The translations under genes were made by a program, and so were the position numbers. From Ochotona curzoniae (lineage: Eukaryota; Chordata; Mammalia; Lagomorpha; Ochotonidae), in contig NW_024467121.1 in the NCBI RefSeq assembly GCF_017591425.1, positions 18,736,707-18,800,706 on the forward strand: a DNA stretch of 64,000 nucleotides, written 5' to 3'. Positions 46,474 to 58,844 of this stretch are shown here, in pieces; position 1 is the stretch's first letter, and each line of letters opens with the position of its first letter. The notes beneath the pieces were generated by a model that was given only the letters and a program-made list of their open reading frames with translations, was not told where the DNA came from and did not search any database.

Positions 46474-46712
46474 TGTCTGTTGGTTCATTCCCCAGATGTC
46501 TGCAGTGGCCCAGGCTAGACCAGGCCAAAGCCAGGGTCTGAGGGCTTCATCTGGGTCTCCTACATGGTGGCAGGGGCCCAAGCACGTGGTCTCTTTTCTA
46601 ATGATTTCCCAGGAACGTTATGCAGAGAGCTCTGTTGGAGCAGGTTTGTGAACCAGCACCAATAGGGGATAGTATTACAGTGTCTGACTTCTTAGGCCAC
46701 AGCACCAGCCCT
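46395..46712 (-). mobile_element. CSINE with AG expansion
   Basis: (AG)n at 46419-46469, 'tggttcattccccagatgtc', 'accaggccaaagccagg', 'tgggtctcctacatggtgg' and head 'ttaggccacagcaccagcc'. Confidence 0.9.
46419..46469. repeat. (AG)n microsatellite
   Basis: Twenty-five uninterrupted AG units in the purine block of a minus-strand SINE. Confidence 0.97.
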
Positions 46713-47077
46713 CCTTTATTCATTCTTGACAGTAGTAATTTGTGTTCTTGGTCTAATATTTGTCTTACCTTTTAAACAACCGGGTTTCAACTGGATTATT
46801 CTCTTTTCAATTTTACCAATTCTTGTTCTCATTCTCCTGTATTTCTTCCTCTGTTACATTTGGGTTTAATTTTTGGCTTTTCCTCTTTTTGTTCCTGAAG
46901 TTAAATCTTAATTATTGGTTTTAGATTTTTTTTTTCTGAAATAGACAATTAATACTATACATTTCTGTCTAAACTGGAGTCCATTCATTTTTGACTTGTT
47001 GAATTTTAGTTTTAATTAATTCAAGATATCGCAAAATTAGCCTCTCTTGGACTCATGAATTATTTATTTAACCTTGG
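46713..47077. other. AT-rich single-copy DNA
   Basis: T-rich on the + strand with no coding frame; it may hide an old antisense L1, but no landmark was found. Confidence 0.4.
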
Positions 47078-47265
47078 AAAATTTATTTGAGATGAACAGA
47101 GAGAGCGCATTTCCACTGCCTGGCTCACTTGCCCTAGAGTCAGTGGCTGCCAGGTCAAAGCTGGGAGCCCAGAATTTGAGTCTTCCACAGGAGTGGTGAG
47201 AGCCCAGCACCTTCACTGAGAGGAAGCTGAAGCCAGCAGGTGGAGGCAGGTATCCCAACCCATCC
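47078..47265 (-). mobile_element. CSINE, 3' half
   Basis: 'aaaatttatttgagatgaac', 'tggctcacttgccctag' and 'gctgccaggtcaaagctggg'. The head is not seen. Confidence 0.72.
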
Positions 47266-47301
47266 AGGTGTTTCTGACTTGAATGGGAGCCTTTTTTTTT
47301 T

Positions 47302-47644
47302 TTTAAGATTTATTTATTTTTACTGGAAATTAAGATATAGAGAGAGGAGGAGAAACAGAGAGGACGATCTTCCATCTGTTGTGTCACTCCCTCTGTTGAT
47401 TCACTCTCCAAGCAATTGCAACAGCTGGAGCTGAGCCCATCTAAAACCAGGAGCCCAGAGCCTCTTCCAGGTCTCCCACGCGGGTGCAGGGTCCCAAGAC
47501 TTTGGGCCGTCCTTGACTGCCTTCCCAGGCCACAAGCAGGGAGCTGGATGGGAAACAGAACTGCTGGGATAAGAACTGGTGCCCATTTGGATCCTGGCGC
47601 ATTCAAGACAAGGACTTTAACCGCTACGCTATCACACTGGGCCC
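47302..47644 (-). mobile_element. CSINE, young type, full length
   Basis: 'ttaagatttatttatttttac', 'ctcccacgcgggtgcaggg', 'gggccgtccttgactgcc', 'cccaggccacaagcagg', 'agaactggtgcccatttgg' and head 'ccgctacgctatcacact'. A short duplicated segment ('cactccctctgttgattcac') lengthens its 3' part. Confidence 0.95.
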
Positions 47645-48534
47645 AAGATTTCTGCATTTTCATAGTCTATTTTGAGATGGTGTTTATCACTTGAGTAAAA
47701 TTTTGAAAGTCTAACAGAGTCTTGTCTTTTCCTTATATTATAGCTATTATATTATGACACCTATATGCGTTAAAACTGTATTTTGATTTGCTTTATAACA
47801 GTCATCCTAATTCTGAAGAATTCAAGCCCAAAATGTCTTCTCAGTCATATTTACGTAGATACTACTTCTTTATCTCTGTTTTTATTCTTGAAGCCCAGAT
47901 TTTCTTTTGGTGTTATTTTTCTTCTTACATCTGGTAAGAAGCTCTCCCTCTACCTTTTCCTCCAGCAGCTCCCTTAACTGAAAATGTCTAAATGTTAAAT
48001 AATGTTTTGTTGCATATTGACTTCTACTGAAAACAGAATTTTAAAATAATCAAAAACTTTTTTGCAATGTTTTCCAACTTCCATCATTTGTAAGGAGAAT
48101 ATTTTATTGCTAATTCTTCATCGGTGATATATTGATTTTCTGTGTTTCCTCTGCAACTTTCCTTTATTTTTGGTTTTCGGTAACTTAAAACTTATTATCT
48201 GGTGATTCATTTTTTTGAATTTATGTTGCTTGGTTTTAATGGCTTTTTTTAAAGCCTGTAAGAGTATGTTTTTCAGTGTATTTGAGAGAGGTTTTTCTTT
48301 ACTCTTCTCTCATTTTTGAACTGTAGTCATGAATATTTACATTTTTGATATAGAGCTGCAGATTCATGAGACTGCTCATCTTTCTCATCTTGGTTTCTGT
48401 CTTCATGTTTAATAATTTTATACTTCTGGGACTTCTTTTTTTAAAAACATTTTTAGCCCATGTAGTGAATTTGTTTCTAATTTTCAGTTTCTTAATTGTA
48501 AATTTGCACTTTGGTTGTTCTTAATAATTTTTTT
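47645..48534. other. AT-rich single-copy DNA
   Basis: T-rich on the + strand throughout; no element or frame supported. Confidence 0.45.
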
Positions 48535-48800
48535 TAAAGATCTATTTGTTTATTTAGTTTTGTACTTGAAAGACAAAATGACGGAGACGTATCTTCCCTC
48601 TGCTGATTCTCTCTTCATATGTCTACAGTGCCAAAGCAAGGAGCTTGGAACTTTAAGCCTCCCACGTTGATGGCAGGAACCTAAGATCTTGGGTTATCAT
48701 TGGTTGCCTTTCCCAGCATGTCAGCAGGAAGTTGGATTAGGGGTAACCAGGACTGAAACAGGAATCCCATATGGTGGACTAACTTGCTGCGTCATGCACT
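48535..48800 (-). mobile_element. CSINE, old
   Basis: 'tcttccctctgctgattctc', 'caaagcaaggagcttgg', 'cagcaggaagttggatt', 'ggaatcccatatggtgg' and head 'gctgcgtcatgcacttg'. Confidence 0.82.
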
Positions 48801-49759
48801 TGTTAATTTCCAATACTTTTTGGGAACCTCTTTCTTTCCAGAAGTTTCAACAGTATTCACACTTACTCGTGGAGCTCGGTTATACTAGCTGCTTTAAAGC
48901 TTTTCTGATGGTTCCAACCATCCACTGATTGTGCTTCTCCTTTTTGCTTGATATATTGAGTAATTTTGGATTATACCTGGATATTTTGAAAATTATGTTA
49001 CAAGATTCTCAGTTCTGTTAACATCTGGATAAAGTTCATTTTCGTCTTTTTTTTGTGTTTCCTTTGTTTTTCTTTCTTGGTCCAGTTCTGTTATCAGAGG
49101 ATGGGTACACATGTGCTTTATCCTCCGCCCCATACAGTCTTGCCTTTCTTTGTGACTTGGGCTACTCTCAGCACTGAGCAAAGGAGAGAGAGAGAAACGG
49201 AGGGGGGGGGGGGAAGAGAGAGAAGAAATGGAACAGAAACTGTGGTAACCCTATTATTCAACCACAGGGACCTCTTTTCTTCATTCTCTTGGCCAATGAG
49301 GTGGGAGGGCTTCTTCCTTGAAGTTCAGGTGCTTCTGTTTCCCAGCAGCAGTGTAGCTTTATGGCAAGGGTGAGCCTGAGAGCAGGACAAGGAACAGAGA
49401 GAGAACATGGGGAAAAATACCTGGAATGTTCCATCAGTTTTTGTCTCCCTCATGTCAGATCCTGACCAAAAATGCAGGCTTTACTTGGAATTGTTGGTGT
49501 CTTCTTCCACTTTGCAGTTCCTTGTCTTGTTTTGTCCTTGGGTCAAAGACAAGAGGTAAAGAACATTTTATCCAGGTAACTTACTAACATATGTTTTGAA
49601 GTGTTTTTTTTTTTTTTTTAATAACCTGTTGTGTTGGCCTATTTTGGAAGTCTCATATCCCCTCTACTTACACAACCCATGGTAGCAGAGGGTCTAACAC
49701 TTGGTGTGTTAACTTCGTCATCTATTTTAAGAACAATAGTGAATCTATTCATAGTAACA
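48801..49759. other. Apparently single-copy DNA
   Basis: Contains G12 at 49202-49213 within a purine-rich stretch (49181-49231) and a T17 run ending near 49619. Confidence 0.45.
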
Positions 49760-50055
49760 GCAAAGCACAATTGTTATTGAACTCTTACTAAATGCCAGGC
49801 ACTGTTTTAAGTTATCTTCAAAAAGGCCATGGAAAATGCATATTATGAAAAAATTCTACAATGCTTTTTACCTCAAAACAAAGTCTTTGTTTTCATTTCG
49901 ATTCTCATTAAGTTTTCCACAGAGCCTTGCAAATGAATCCATGGAATTAGGTAGCTAGTATCTTTCCCATTTTACGGATGATGTTATTTCACTGGAAAAA
50001 TCAGTCAAAATCACACAGCTACTCAGAGGAGAGGCTATCTAGTTTGCCTGGCTCA
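49760..50055 (-). mobile_element. MIR, split by a DNA transposon
   Basis: Left part 'ttactaaatgccaggcac'; right part 'tttcccattttacggatg', then 'aaatcacacagctactcag'. Both are reverse-MIR, separated by the palindromic element at 49814-49936. Confidence 0.65.
49814..49936 (-). mobile_element. Palindromic non-autonomous DNA transposon, copy 2
   Basis: Ends 'atcttcaaaaaggccatgg' and, reversed, 'atttgcaaggctctgtgg'. In reverse orientation to copy 1 it shares 'catggaaaatgcatattatg' and 'tttgttttcatttcgat'. It interrupts a MIR, so it is younger than that MIR. Confidence 0.65.
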
Positions 50056-50480
50056 GCAGTCCATACATGCAACGATGTTAATGTCTACCGGTCACCTGTC
50101 ATGTACTAGTCCATGCTAGTTAGACAGTTGCTGTTGTGATAAAGTAAAAATCACCTTCAGAGAGAAGTACCTTATTAGCCCCTATGTTTATCACGCAAGG
50201 TAAGAATTGTATTCACCTTGCACGTAGGGAAGCTGAGAAGATGCAGACAGTGTGCTGAATTCTATGGCCGTGGAATTCTGCATTACCAGAAAACAAGTGG
50301 TTTTTTCAATCAATGACTGTTTTAATGTGCCTACCTGGGAGACAGAGGTAGAGCACATTTATAGCCAGTGAATCCACCTCTGGAGTTTGTCAGCCACACA
50401 CCATAAGTGTAGCGCAGTGGAATGTTAACGGTAGATGCAGGTGTTCATGCTATTGATTACAGGCAAGGAAATATTTCTAA
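50056..50480. other. Apparently single-copy DNA
   Basis: Faint MIR-like traces near 50150-50240; otherwise featureless. Confidence 0.4.
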
Positions 50481-50813
50481 AGAGGTCCAGGCGATGATAT
50501 CATCTTTGTTATGGTTTTCATGTTTGAATCTATAGAGTGCAGATTTACCAGAAACTCTGTAGAGCACGTTTCTGATGTTTGAGGAAACCTCGAACGGTTG
50601 GTATCGTAGTCTGCACAGAACATGAATGCTGAGGCGATAGAAAGCATGCCATGCTTGGAGTACAGCGCGCTTACACTTCTTTGGTGCCGACTCTTTTTCT
50701 ATGGGTGTTTGCCACCTGCTAATCAAATGTGAGGTTGCCATGGATGGCACGTGCTGTCCACGTGGGGATGCTTGTTCTTGGGAAAGACCCTGGCAGTCAT
50801 TATCCTCGAACAA
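50457..50813 (-). other. CpG-retaining block with a 118-codon open frame, origin unknown
   Basis: The minus frame (118 residues, starting MFEDNDCQGL) matches nothing I recognise and has no membrane segment or motif. The block 50480-50900 carries about 14 CpGs ('tcgaacggttggtatcg', 'acagcgcgcttac'), several times the local density. That could mean a recent insertion (retrocopy or LTR piece), a short hypomethylated element, or an exon. No poly(A) or target-site duplication is visible. I do not call it a gene. Confidence 0.25.
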
Positions 50814-50900
50814 AGGGGACGAAGGACCACGCCACTTTGAAATCTGTATTTGCGGATGGTATCATTTGCATTCGCTGTTGGTTTGTTTAACTTAGCTGAT

Positions 50901-52286
50901 ATGAACTGCTGAGGATGGCCAGCGTTTTGTGAACGTTTATGAGTAGATCTCTGTTTTCTAAAGTCACTGGAGATGAGCTGAGTGGTCCTTTACCTAGTGT
51001 CATGAGTCACCTACACATGTCATCCATTGTTACTGAACAAGAAATACTATCCTTTAAGCAAATATGGTTTTAAAATCTGAGTTCTATGAGAGGTCTTGAA
51101 GAAAGCCTGTAAGCCCATATGCTTAGTGATGCTTTTTCTCTGAGGCTAGAGACTCGTGAACCATTCAGGATGAGTGTGATTAAATATGGGTGAGAACAGA
51201 TGTCTTTTTCCTATGTCATGCTGAGATGAGTGATGGTCTCTGGTGTGTGATTCATGGAGGTAGGCTTTGGAAAGAGAAACAAATGTGAATTTTTCTCCTA
51301 TCTGTTTGGCTGTGTTTTGAATGTGTCCATGAAGGTTTACATGTGGGAATCAAGGTTCCCATTGCTGTGATATCAAGGTACCGGGACCTTTAAAAGGTTA
51401 TTAGATCATGATGTTGGTGTGAACAGAGTAATGCTGTTCTCCATAATACAGGTGACTTGTCCCAAGAGTAGGTTACTTCTTGTGAGAGTGACTTGGTCAT
51501 AAAAATCAGCTCTGCAGCCCATGCTTGCTTGCTCTTCTACTTTCTCTGCTTGAAAGAACGCAGCCAGAAAGCTCTCACCAAATGCTATTACTGTGCCTTC
51601 TCAGGCTCCGGATTCATGGACGAAATAGCCTCCTACTGCTTACAAATTACTCAGTCCCCTGTGCTCTGCTAGTAGCTGCCAAAGACTAGGTAAGGCAGTA
51701 CTCACAGAAAATGGTATCAGCCAACTGGCCACCATGCATCCAGCCGTGTCATGCACCTGTACGCACCATGCCTATTGCAATTCTGAAGAAGGGAGCAGAA
51801 ATCTTATTTTATCAATGGGGAGGATAACATTCAGGAAACTTCATTTACTCCCCCAGACATGCAGGTCTGGTGTTGAGATTTGGAGAGAAGTCTGGCTGGC
51901 TCCAAAGGTCTTGCCCTCCTGACCATTGCCTTCCATTCAACTGGCAGGCTGTTGGCATCAGCACACAAAACTCATTTAAGTTATTCCCTGCAGGCTGTTA
52001 GTGGAAAGCTTGGGGCCAGCTAAAATCACAGGTGGATGTGAGTATCTTGTTTGTAGAAAGTGCTAAATTGAATCATCCTGCTGATTGATTTAAGCAGCCG
52101 CAACTTGGGCCCTTTGCTTTGGTCTCCTTTCCTGGGAAGTAAGAGGAACAAATTTTATGATTTCTTCGGCTCATCCAGGTTTAAGTGGATTATGATCTTA
52201 CTGTTCAATGTGATAGGTATTTGGTGGGAAAGCACGAAGCACTAATTTACATACTCTTGGTTTCGGTCTGTGTGGTGACCCAACTG
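50901..52286. other. Apparently single-copy DNA
   Basis: No repeat or exon seen. The plus frame at 51734-51922 starts with a cysteine-rich stretch that is not a known motif. Confidence 0.45.
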
Positions 52287-52635
52287 GAGAGGGACAAGCA
52301 TTGTGTTGAGGTGAGTCAGGCCACCATCTGAGATGCCAGCATCTCATGTGAGCTCCAGTTTGAGTCCCGATTGCTCCACCTTTGATCTGGCTCCCTGCAA
52401 ATGCTGCCAGAAAAGCAATGGAGATGGCCCATGTACCTGAGCTAGAGCCATCTGCATGGGAAACCCAGATAATGTTCCTGGCTCCTGACTTTGACCTGGC
52501 TCAGCCCCAGCCAATGCAATCATTTGGGAAGTGAACAGCAGATGGAAGATCTATTTCTCTGTCTTTGCCTCCCTCGTGACACTAGGTGATTCTGCCTTCC
52601 AAATACATACAGCCATAAGTAAATAAATAAATATT
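52287..52635 (+). mobile_element. CSINE, full length, older type
   Basis: 'tgttgaggtgagtcaggcc' head, B-box-like 'gtttgagtcccgattgctcc', 'ggctcctgactttgacctgg', 'gaagtgaacagcagatgg' and tail 'aagtaaataaataaatatt'. Confidence 0.92.
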
Positions 52636-53027
52636 CTAAAGGACGTGAGAATTTACAGGGGTACAGGAGAATCTTCCTGCAGCCTCAGGGCCCTGGGGGC
52701 AGCGTTGGCTTCCATGTGCTTTCACCCAGCACCTGTCTTTATGTATTACTTTTCTGGCCTCTCCTGCTTCCTTTTCTACATGGCTGTTGCAAGATTTCTC
52801 CCTGCTGTTCCATCATTAAAACTTCAGACTGAGATATCCAGAAGTCTGAGATGGTCCAGGATAAGATCATCTGAGGTTTCAGGAATCCTGAATGTTGAGG
52901 TTTCCTGTGTGGCAGATAAAGCAGGTAGTGGACACTCCTGTGAATATGCGTGTTCTCATTTCGGGGTGGGGGGGGCGGCTCACAGACCTTCACAATTTGA
53001 TGGTGACATGCTGATCCTTGTTTAGAG

Positions 53028-53475
53028 TAGTTCAGAAAGTTCGTGGGAAAACAGAATTAAGGATGAGTTACTTTGATGTAAAAATGTTTGAAATGCGTGC
53101 ATTATATAAAAAAGATTTATTTATTTTTATTGGAAAGTCAAAGTTACAGAGAGGAGGAGAGACAGAGAGAAAGACCTTCCATCTACTGGTTCGTTCCCCA
53201 AGTGGCTGTAATAGCTGGAGCAGAACTGATCCGAAGCCAGAAGCCAAGATCATCCTGCGTGCAGGATCCCAAGGCTTTGGGCCATCCTCTACTGCTTTCC
53301 CAGGCCACAAGCAGGGAGCTGCATGGAAAATGGAGCAACCAGGATACGCATGACCCCTTTAAGGGATCCCAGCAGTTGTAAGGCAAGGATTTAGCCACTA
53401 GACTATTGCACCAGGCCCCAAATTATTTTTACAATATATTTCCCATGAAGTGTTTGAAGAGTTCCCATATAGATT
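53028..53475 (+). mobile_element. Palindromic non-autonomous DNA transposon, copy 3, split by a SINE
   Basis: Left half 53028-53107 ('agttcagaaagttcgtggg', 'ttactttgatgtaaaaatg', 'gaaatgcgtgcat'); right half 53419-53475 ('tttcccatgaagtgtttg'). The interior matches copy 1 base for base over long runs. The SINE at 53108-53418 sits in the middle. Confidence 0.68.
53108..53418 (-). mobile_element. CSINE inside the palindromic element
   Basis: 'agatttatttatttttattgg', 'cgttccccaagtggctg', 'gatcccaaggctttggg', 'gctttcccaggccacaag' and head 'gactattgcaccaggcccc'. Confidence 0.94.
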
Positions 53476-53511
53476 TCAGTTAAAATTATCGATTTGTTTA
53501 ATTTAATTTTT

Positions 53512-53803
53512 TTAAAAGTCAAGAGAGGAAGAGAGAAATTGACACGGAGACCAATTTTCCATCTGCTGGTTGACTCCCCAAATGCCTGTGGCAGTTGGGA
53601 TGGACTGGGGCAAAGCAAAGAACCTGGAACTCATTCTGGGTTTTTCATGTGAGCAGCCGGTACCCAAATTTTGGGCCATCACCTGTTACCCCCCAGGGTG
53701 TACAGGAAGCTGGACCAGAAACAGAGTAGCTAGGACTCTCAAATCAATCCCTCTTGATACAGGATTTGGGCACATGGCATCTTAACTCCGGCACCAAATG
53801 CCT
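53512..53803 (-). mobile_element. CSINE, old
   Basis: 'ttttccatctgctggttgac', 'tgggatggactggggcaaag', 'gggtgtacaggaagctgg', 'cttgatacaggatttggg' and head 'aactccggcaccaaatgcc'. Confidence 0.85.
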
Positions 53804-54267
53804 GTTTCAGATTGTCCATTTTCTTTGCACTGAAACCAGCTTATTGTTAATTACATTTTCTGTGAGCTTTTCAAAAAAGCCCTCTTATATGCTAGGGACT
53901 TGGGCAAAAAGCTAGTCTCCAGCAGCTGTCCAGAATGCTGTTTTGTACTGAAATGAGATCATGGTTGCCAGGGATGCATGGAAATGGCGAGTGTCTGAAA
54001 ATTCCCAGTGCCTGACCTTACTCACCTGTACACATCACATTTGCTTTAAACACATTGTGGGCAGAGTCTAATTGTTTGGAACCGAGTTACTGATGATAAG
54101 CATAATGACTACAGTGTCTACCATGGTGAACTGCCAGGGGAGACTCTAGGGAATTTTCTAAAAGCAACCAAACCAAACCTATCATTTTACTCAGTATACT
54201 GTGGCATGACACTCCTTTAGGCTCAAATATACAGGTCAGGAAAGCGGCTAGTTATAATTGAGGAACA
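53804..54267. other. Apparently single-copy DNA
   Basis: No element or frame supported. Confidence 0.4.
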
Positions 54268-54570
54268 GGACTTAGCACAGCTGTCCTCATGGGAGCAGGC
54301 ATGCAACCTGGTACATATCCAAGTGGCTGGCTCTGATTCCCAGTTCCTGTCCCTGATTCCAGCTTTGCGCCAACTGAGAGAGCTGGGAGGCTGTGATGGT
54401 GCCTCAACATTAACTGAACCCGTGCTACTATAAAGGAGACCAGGATTGGACTTCTGTGTCCTGGCTCTGGTTGCAGCTCAGTCCTTCATGGCCATTGCGG
54501 GCATTGAAGGAGTACACCAGCAGATGGGATGGGAACCTTCTGTGTGTACTTCTCAGATTAAAAAAAAAAA
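54268..54570 (+). mobile_element. CSINE, very old
   Basis: 'gtgtcctggctctggttgc', 'cattgcgggcattgaagg', 'agtacaccagcagatggg' and terminal A10. The first half is barely recognisable. Confidence 0.6.
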
Positions 54571-54659
54571 GTGCTGTCCCCTGGCTGGGTTTGGTCTTTC
54601 CTTATTTCCTGATAATGATGTTCTTATAATATTCCATCTAAAAAATTGCGCTTGCTGGT

Positions 54660-54960
54660 TTTCCTCATGAGATGGTTAATGGGGCAAATAACTGTTTAAT
54701 GATGAGGCTAGGGAATTGATCAGAAAGGCAAAGGAGATTTTATGTCTCTAATTGCAAGGATTTACAATCTAGCAACCAGAGAAGTCTCTCATTGGTAATT
54801 TCTAGAAGTCTCTTCTTTAGCTCTTCCCAGTGAAGGATTTTCTGCATACTAGGTGGTGGAGAGTTTTGATCAGCTCATCATCCCCTCCTCCCTCCCGCAC
54901 CCAGTCCTCTCCCTGGGTACGTTATTGGGCAATTAAATCATTCCTCTAATAGAAAAATGG
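54660..54960. promoter_or_regulatory. Candidate conserved non-coding block
   Basis: AT-rich, repeat-free, with 'gcaaataactgtttaatgatg', 'ctctaattgcaagg' and 'gggcaattaaatcattcc'. It resembles developmental enhancer sequence by composition only. Confidence 0.2.
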
Positions 54961-55097
54961 GAGCCTCTTCCACTTGTCAGTGTCTTTCCTTTGCTAAGCT
55001 GATAGAGCACCTTGCCTCCTCTCATTGTTTTAAGTTTCTAAAAAAGCTGTGTTGCCTCCTTTCATGTATTTAGCAGGTATGTGTTAATCACTGAAAT

Positions 55098-55385
55098 ATT
55101 TTTCAATTTTTGTTGTTAGAGAGAGTGAGGGAGGGAGGAAGAGAGTACACGAAAGAGCTAGAGCTCTGATTTATTGGTTCATTCTCCAGATGTTTTAATG
55201 ACTGGCCCTAAGCTGGGGCCAAAGCTGACACCCGAGAACTCAATTCAGATCTCATTGAGCCATCACCACTGCCTCCTCACGTCTACATTGATAGGTAGCT
55301 GGAGTTAGTAGCCAAAGCTGGGGGTCATTCTCAGGTCCTCGGTGGGGAGGACATGGGTTTCTTAACTGCTCAGCTAAGTGCCTGC
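55098..55385 (-). mobile_element. CSINE, old
   Basis: 'ttggttcattctccagatg', 'tggggccaaagctgacac', 'gataggtagctggagtt' and head 'tgctcagctaagtgcctgc'. Confidence 0.78.
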
Positions 55386-57700
55386 TGGCCATACTCAATT
55401 CTCATTGTCCTTTCAAGGCTGACTTTTCTGACTGCATCCCTTTGGTTACTGACATGGTTGGCGTTTCTCTGCTAAGGCCCGTCTTCCCTTTGGGTTATTT
55501 GTTTCGGAGATTGATGAGTACAAGGAAACCTCTCTGGTTCCTCCCTGCTTCGATTCCTGGTCCTTCCTATTAATGCATTGCAAAACCCCTTTGTACTGAC
55601 TGGTCATGTGTTTGTCCTTTCAATGGAGGATTCCCATGCCATAAATTTCCAACTCTGTCTACTGTGAAATTACAGTGTACACACACAGTTTTCTGCTTTA
55701 GATAAAGCTTCCAATGAAGTTTTCCATGCTGTGTCAGTCTTTATTACCATGATTTTGATGACTCTTTGCTATTGCAGTGATCCACCCTACCTCCCACTAC
55801 TTGTCAGATTTATGTCACAGCTCTTCCTTCTAGCTAGGTAGCCTTTCTGGCCATTTAATTAGCAAAGAGTGATGGCTCATAGGAACAGAGTAGTCAGTAA
55901 TTAGTGAAGAGAGTCATTTGGCTGGTAGCAGCTATCACAACATAAAGAGATTATGGGTTTAGTCTCCTATATAAAGGGATATAAATCAGAGGGAACCAGA
56001 GTTAGCAAGGTGGGTCTACAAAGACCCTCGGAACCTAGGCTCTGTTCCATCAACATTGAAGTGTCTGTCTTCAAGTTCCCAGCAGACATGTCCCAGCCGT
56101 GATGTCCTTGTCCGAAGAGAAAGGGCAAGGGATAAAGTACAGTCCTAGCTGGAAGTGGGATCCACTCTTTGGGAAGAGTTCTGCTGTGAGCCTCACAGGG
56201 TGACCTTGGCTCCATTCTCCTTGGTCACTAGCTGAACAAGAATTTGGGAAATGTAACTTTGAAGCTTGGTGTATTTTGGGAATGTTATAAGAAACTCATC
56301 CCTGGATTTTAACATGATAATCCTTTATTTTCCTCTTGATAGAGTTCAGTATGAACCATCCTGGTTAACACGAGGTCTTCCATGTTGTGGTTAAGAGTCC
56401 TGAATTCCATGTATTTTGTGGACTGCCATCCTGTAGGTTGTTGCAGTCTTTTGGTTTCTTGGGCAAGTGGCATGGCAGAATAGAGTCCCATGGGAGAGGG
56501 CAATTCTGGGCTAGCCTGAAGGTGACCAGTCACTTCCACTCCATTGACAGAGCTCAGTCATTGCATCTACATGCACCTGCGAGCTTGGGAGTCAGAATCT
56601 AGCTCAATGACTGGGTCAGGGAAGGAAACAGGGTTTGGTGAACAACTTTTTGTTGTGATTCTGTTGGAAATAGGCTGCTGTTGCAGGAAACCAGTCATAA
56701 TCACTTTGCCCACCAGGATCCTACCAATTGTGGGTCCTCGGCCCCCCTGCAGAGGCCTTGTTACCTGTGTACTACACTCAGGCTGAAGCCCTGACTCTTT
56801 CAGGTCTCTCTGGTAACACTACCCTTGCTGTTTTCACGATTCCCCACCTCCTTATATCATGTTTCCACATTGCATTCTGCATTGGTTTTGTACTGTGATT
56901 TGTTCTCTTTATTCAGTGTTTCTTGGGTCTTCCCCCCCACCCCCCCCGCCAAGCGCATGGGAGCAGAGACTTCATTCTCATCTTTCATCATCATTAGTAG
57001 TTAACTCAGCCCCATTAAGTGATGTTTCCTCTTTGTGAGCATGGCTAATACGTCCTTGGTGAAATCAGCTCGGAGGAATAATGAGGTCGGGAGCTGAGTA
57101 AAGTTATTAAAAGTCTCTGGCCAGCGTCCAGGGGCCAGTCTTAAGATCTCTCTGGACATTCAGAGTTATGCTCTAACCTTGTCAGTTGTGAACCCTGTTA
57201 ACCCTGGGCATGATTCTCATGTCTGTGGGTCAGAGTTTGCTGGAGAAAATTCCTGCTTCTTAAGATGACTCAGATGTGTTAAGTTCCGTGCTTGATTTTG
57301 GTTGGGCAAAAGGTTTGTTTTCTCTCCTTTGCGTCATTGTAATGATTTGTGAGTATTTTTGTTCTAGGGTCTGTGACCTCACCCAAACAGTACATATTGA
57401 CTGTTTGGTCACACTAAGCTGTGTATGTATAATTTCCATCTTCTCATTTATCCTCTCGGTAACCCCAGAAAGAGGGAGTAGGTGGTGTCATTGTCTGTAT
57501 CTTGGTGAAGGTGGATTGGCTTGTCTTGGACATGTGTGAGAGCAAAAGTGGGCCTTACTAATTATTATGCTCAGATGGTATACATAAGCCAGAATTGCGT
57601 GGAGTACGTTTCATGGGTTGTGGGGTCTCCTCCTTAATACAACCCTCCAACTGTTGAGTTTCCTAGAGGCGCCCTTATCTGTTATGCCTTTAGTTTTTTT
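55386..57700. other. Apparently single-copy DNA, 2.3 kb
   Basis: A MIR-like trace lies at 57440-57520 ('cttctcatttatcctctcgg'). A C-rich stretch is at 56932-56949. Small opposite-strand frames at 56309-56786 are unsupported. Confidence 0.45.
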
Positions 57701-57709
57701 CTTAATAAA

Positions 57710-57860
57710 ATAGTGTGAAATATCTGAAACTTACCAAGAACTTCAGAAAAATAAATGAACAGACTACCATGCACCCACCATCTAGACTGTGCAAATGCTA
57801 ATTAACATTTTGCCATATTTGCTTCAGATTTCTTAACACAGACAGTGAAGGGACCAGCTG
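57710..57860. mobile_element. Possible old L1 fragment
   Basis: 'accatgcacccaccatctag', then 'gctaattaacattttgcc' recalls a segment often seen in old L1 3' regions. Weak. Confidence 0.3.
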
Positions 57861-58844
57861 TATTCTGCATCTTTTAAAGCATTCTGTTCACTCTGTCTTC
57901 CCTGGAGACAACCTTTCCCTGGAAATGTGGTGCATTCTTTGGGGGTCTTTGTACCGTTATCTAGTCAGTCTGTGGCATGCCTACGCAGCGGAGGGCTGGT
58001 TGTGTGTATGTGTGTGTGGGGCGGGGGGGAATGGCCTGACCTCAGTGTCATCAATACTGTGAGTAGCTTTTGATAACATTTTTTTTTTCTCCCAGGCATG
58101 ATTATTATTTCTAGATTTACTGAAACATATGAATCTTAAAATAGAGCTACAGTGTATTTTTCCATAGTATAGTGTTTTTTTTTATTTGAGATTTTAACAT
58201 TTGGGATATTTACATCCCTTTTGATAAACATATATGTATAGTTCAAATTCTCTTTTTAGTAGTCATATACCATTTGTTGGTATGTGTGTGCCATTCCACG
58301 CTCACTAGAAACTCATCTTGTTTTCAGTATCGTGTACTTCCTGTAGTGCTTCAAGAGGCACATTTGGTTTGCACAATGCTTTTGCTTCTATAGAGCAGAG
58401 TTTTTAAAATGGAATTCAGAAAGTATAGTCAGATCGGTATCCGAAAATGTGGGAGCAGTTTATTCTCAGCAACTTTCCCACATTAACCTTTCCTGACCTA
58501 CTGAGATAAGGCTGTTTTGTTGAGGTTTGATTTAGTGTCTTTGGACTAGTAGTGAGGTTTGAGCATCAGTGAGTGTATTCTTTGGGATGTTCTGTGAATG
58601 ATGTATTTGTAACCTTGTCTCCATTGGCCTATGGGACCAGATCTTGTCTTCTGTGGTCCCTGTGAGTAGTGTCTCAAGTCTTCCTGAGAGGCCTCACAGC
58701 TAACCTTTCGTGGATGGGACTTGAACATTTTTTCTTTTCCAATAGACTGTTGGGTTGTGCATCTTTCTTAAGAAGATTAACTTACCAATACCTGCTCATT
58801 CTTTTTTTTTCTAAAATGATCCTAACTTTCTTCGTGTGTGTGAT
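57861..58844. other. AT-rich, apparently single-copy DNA
   Basis: Contains 'gtgtgtgtggggcggggggg' at 58009-58028. May hold further unrecognised L1 remnants; no frame is supported. Confidence 0.35.
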
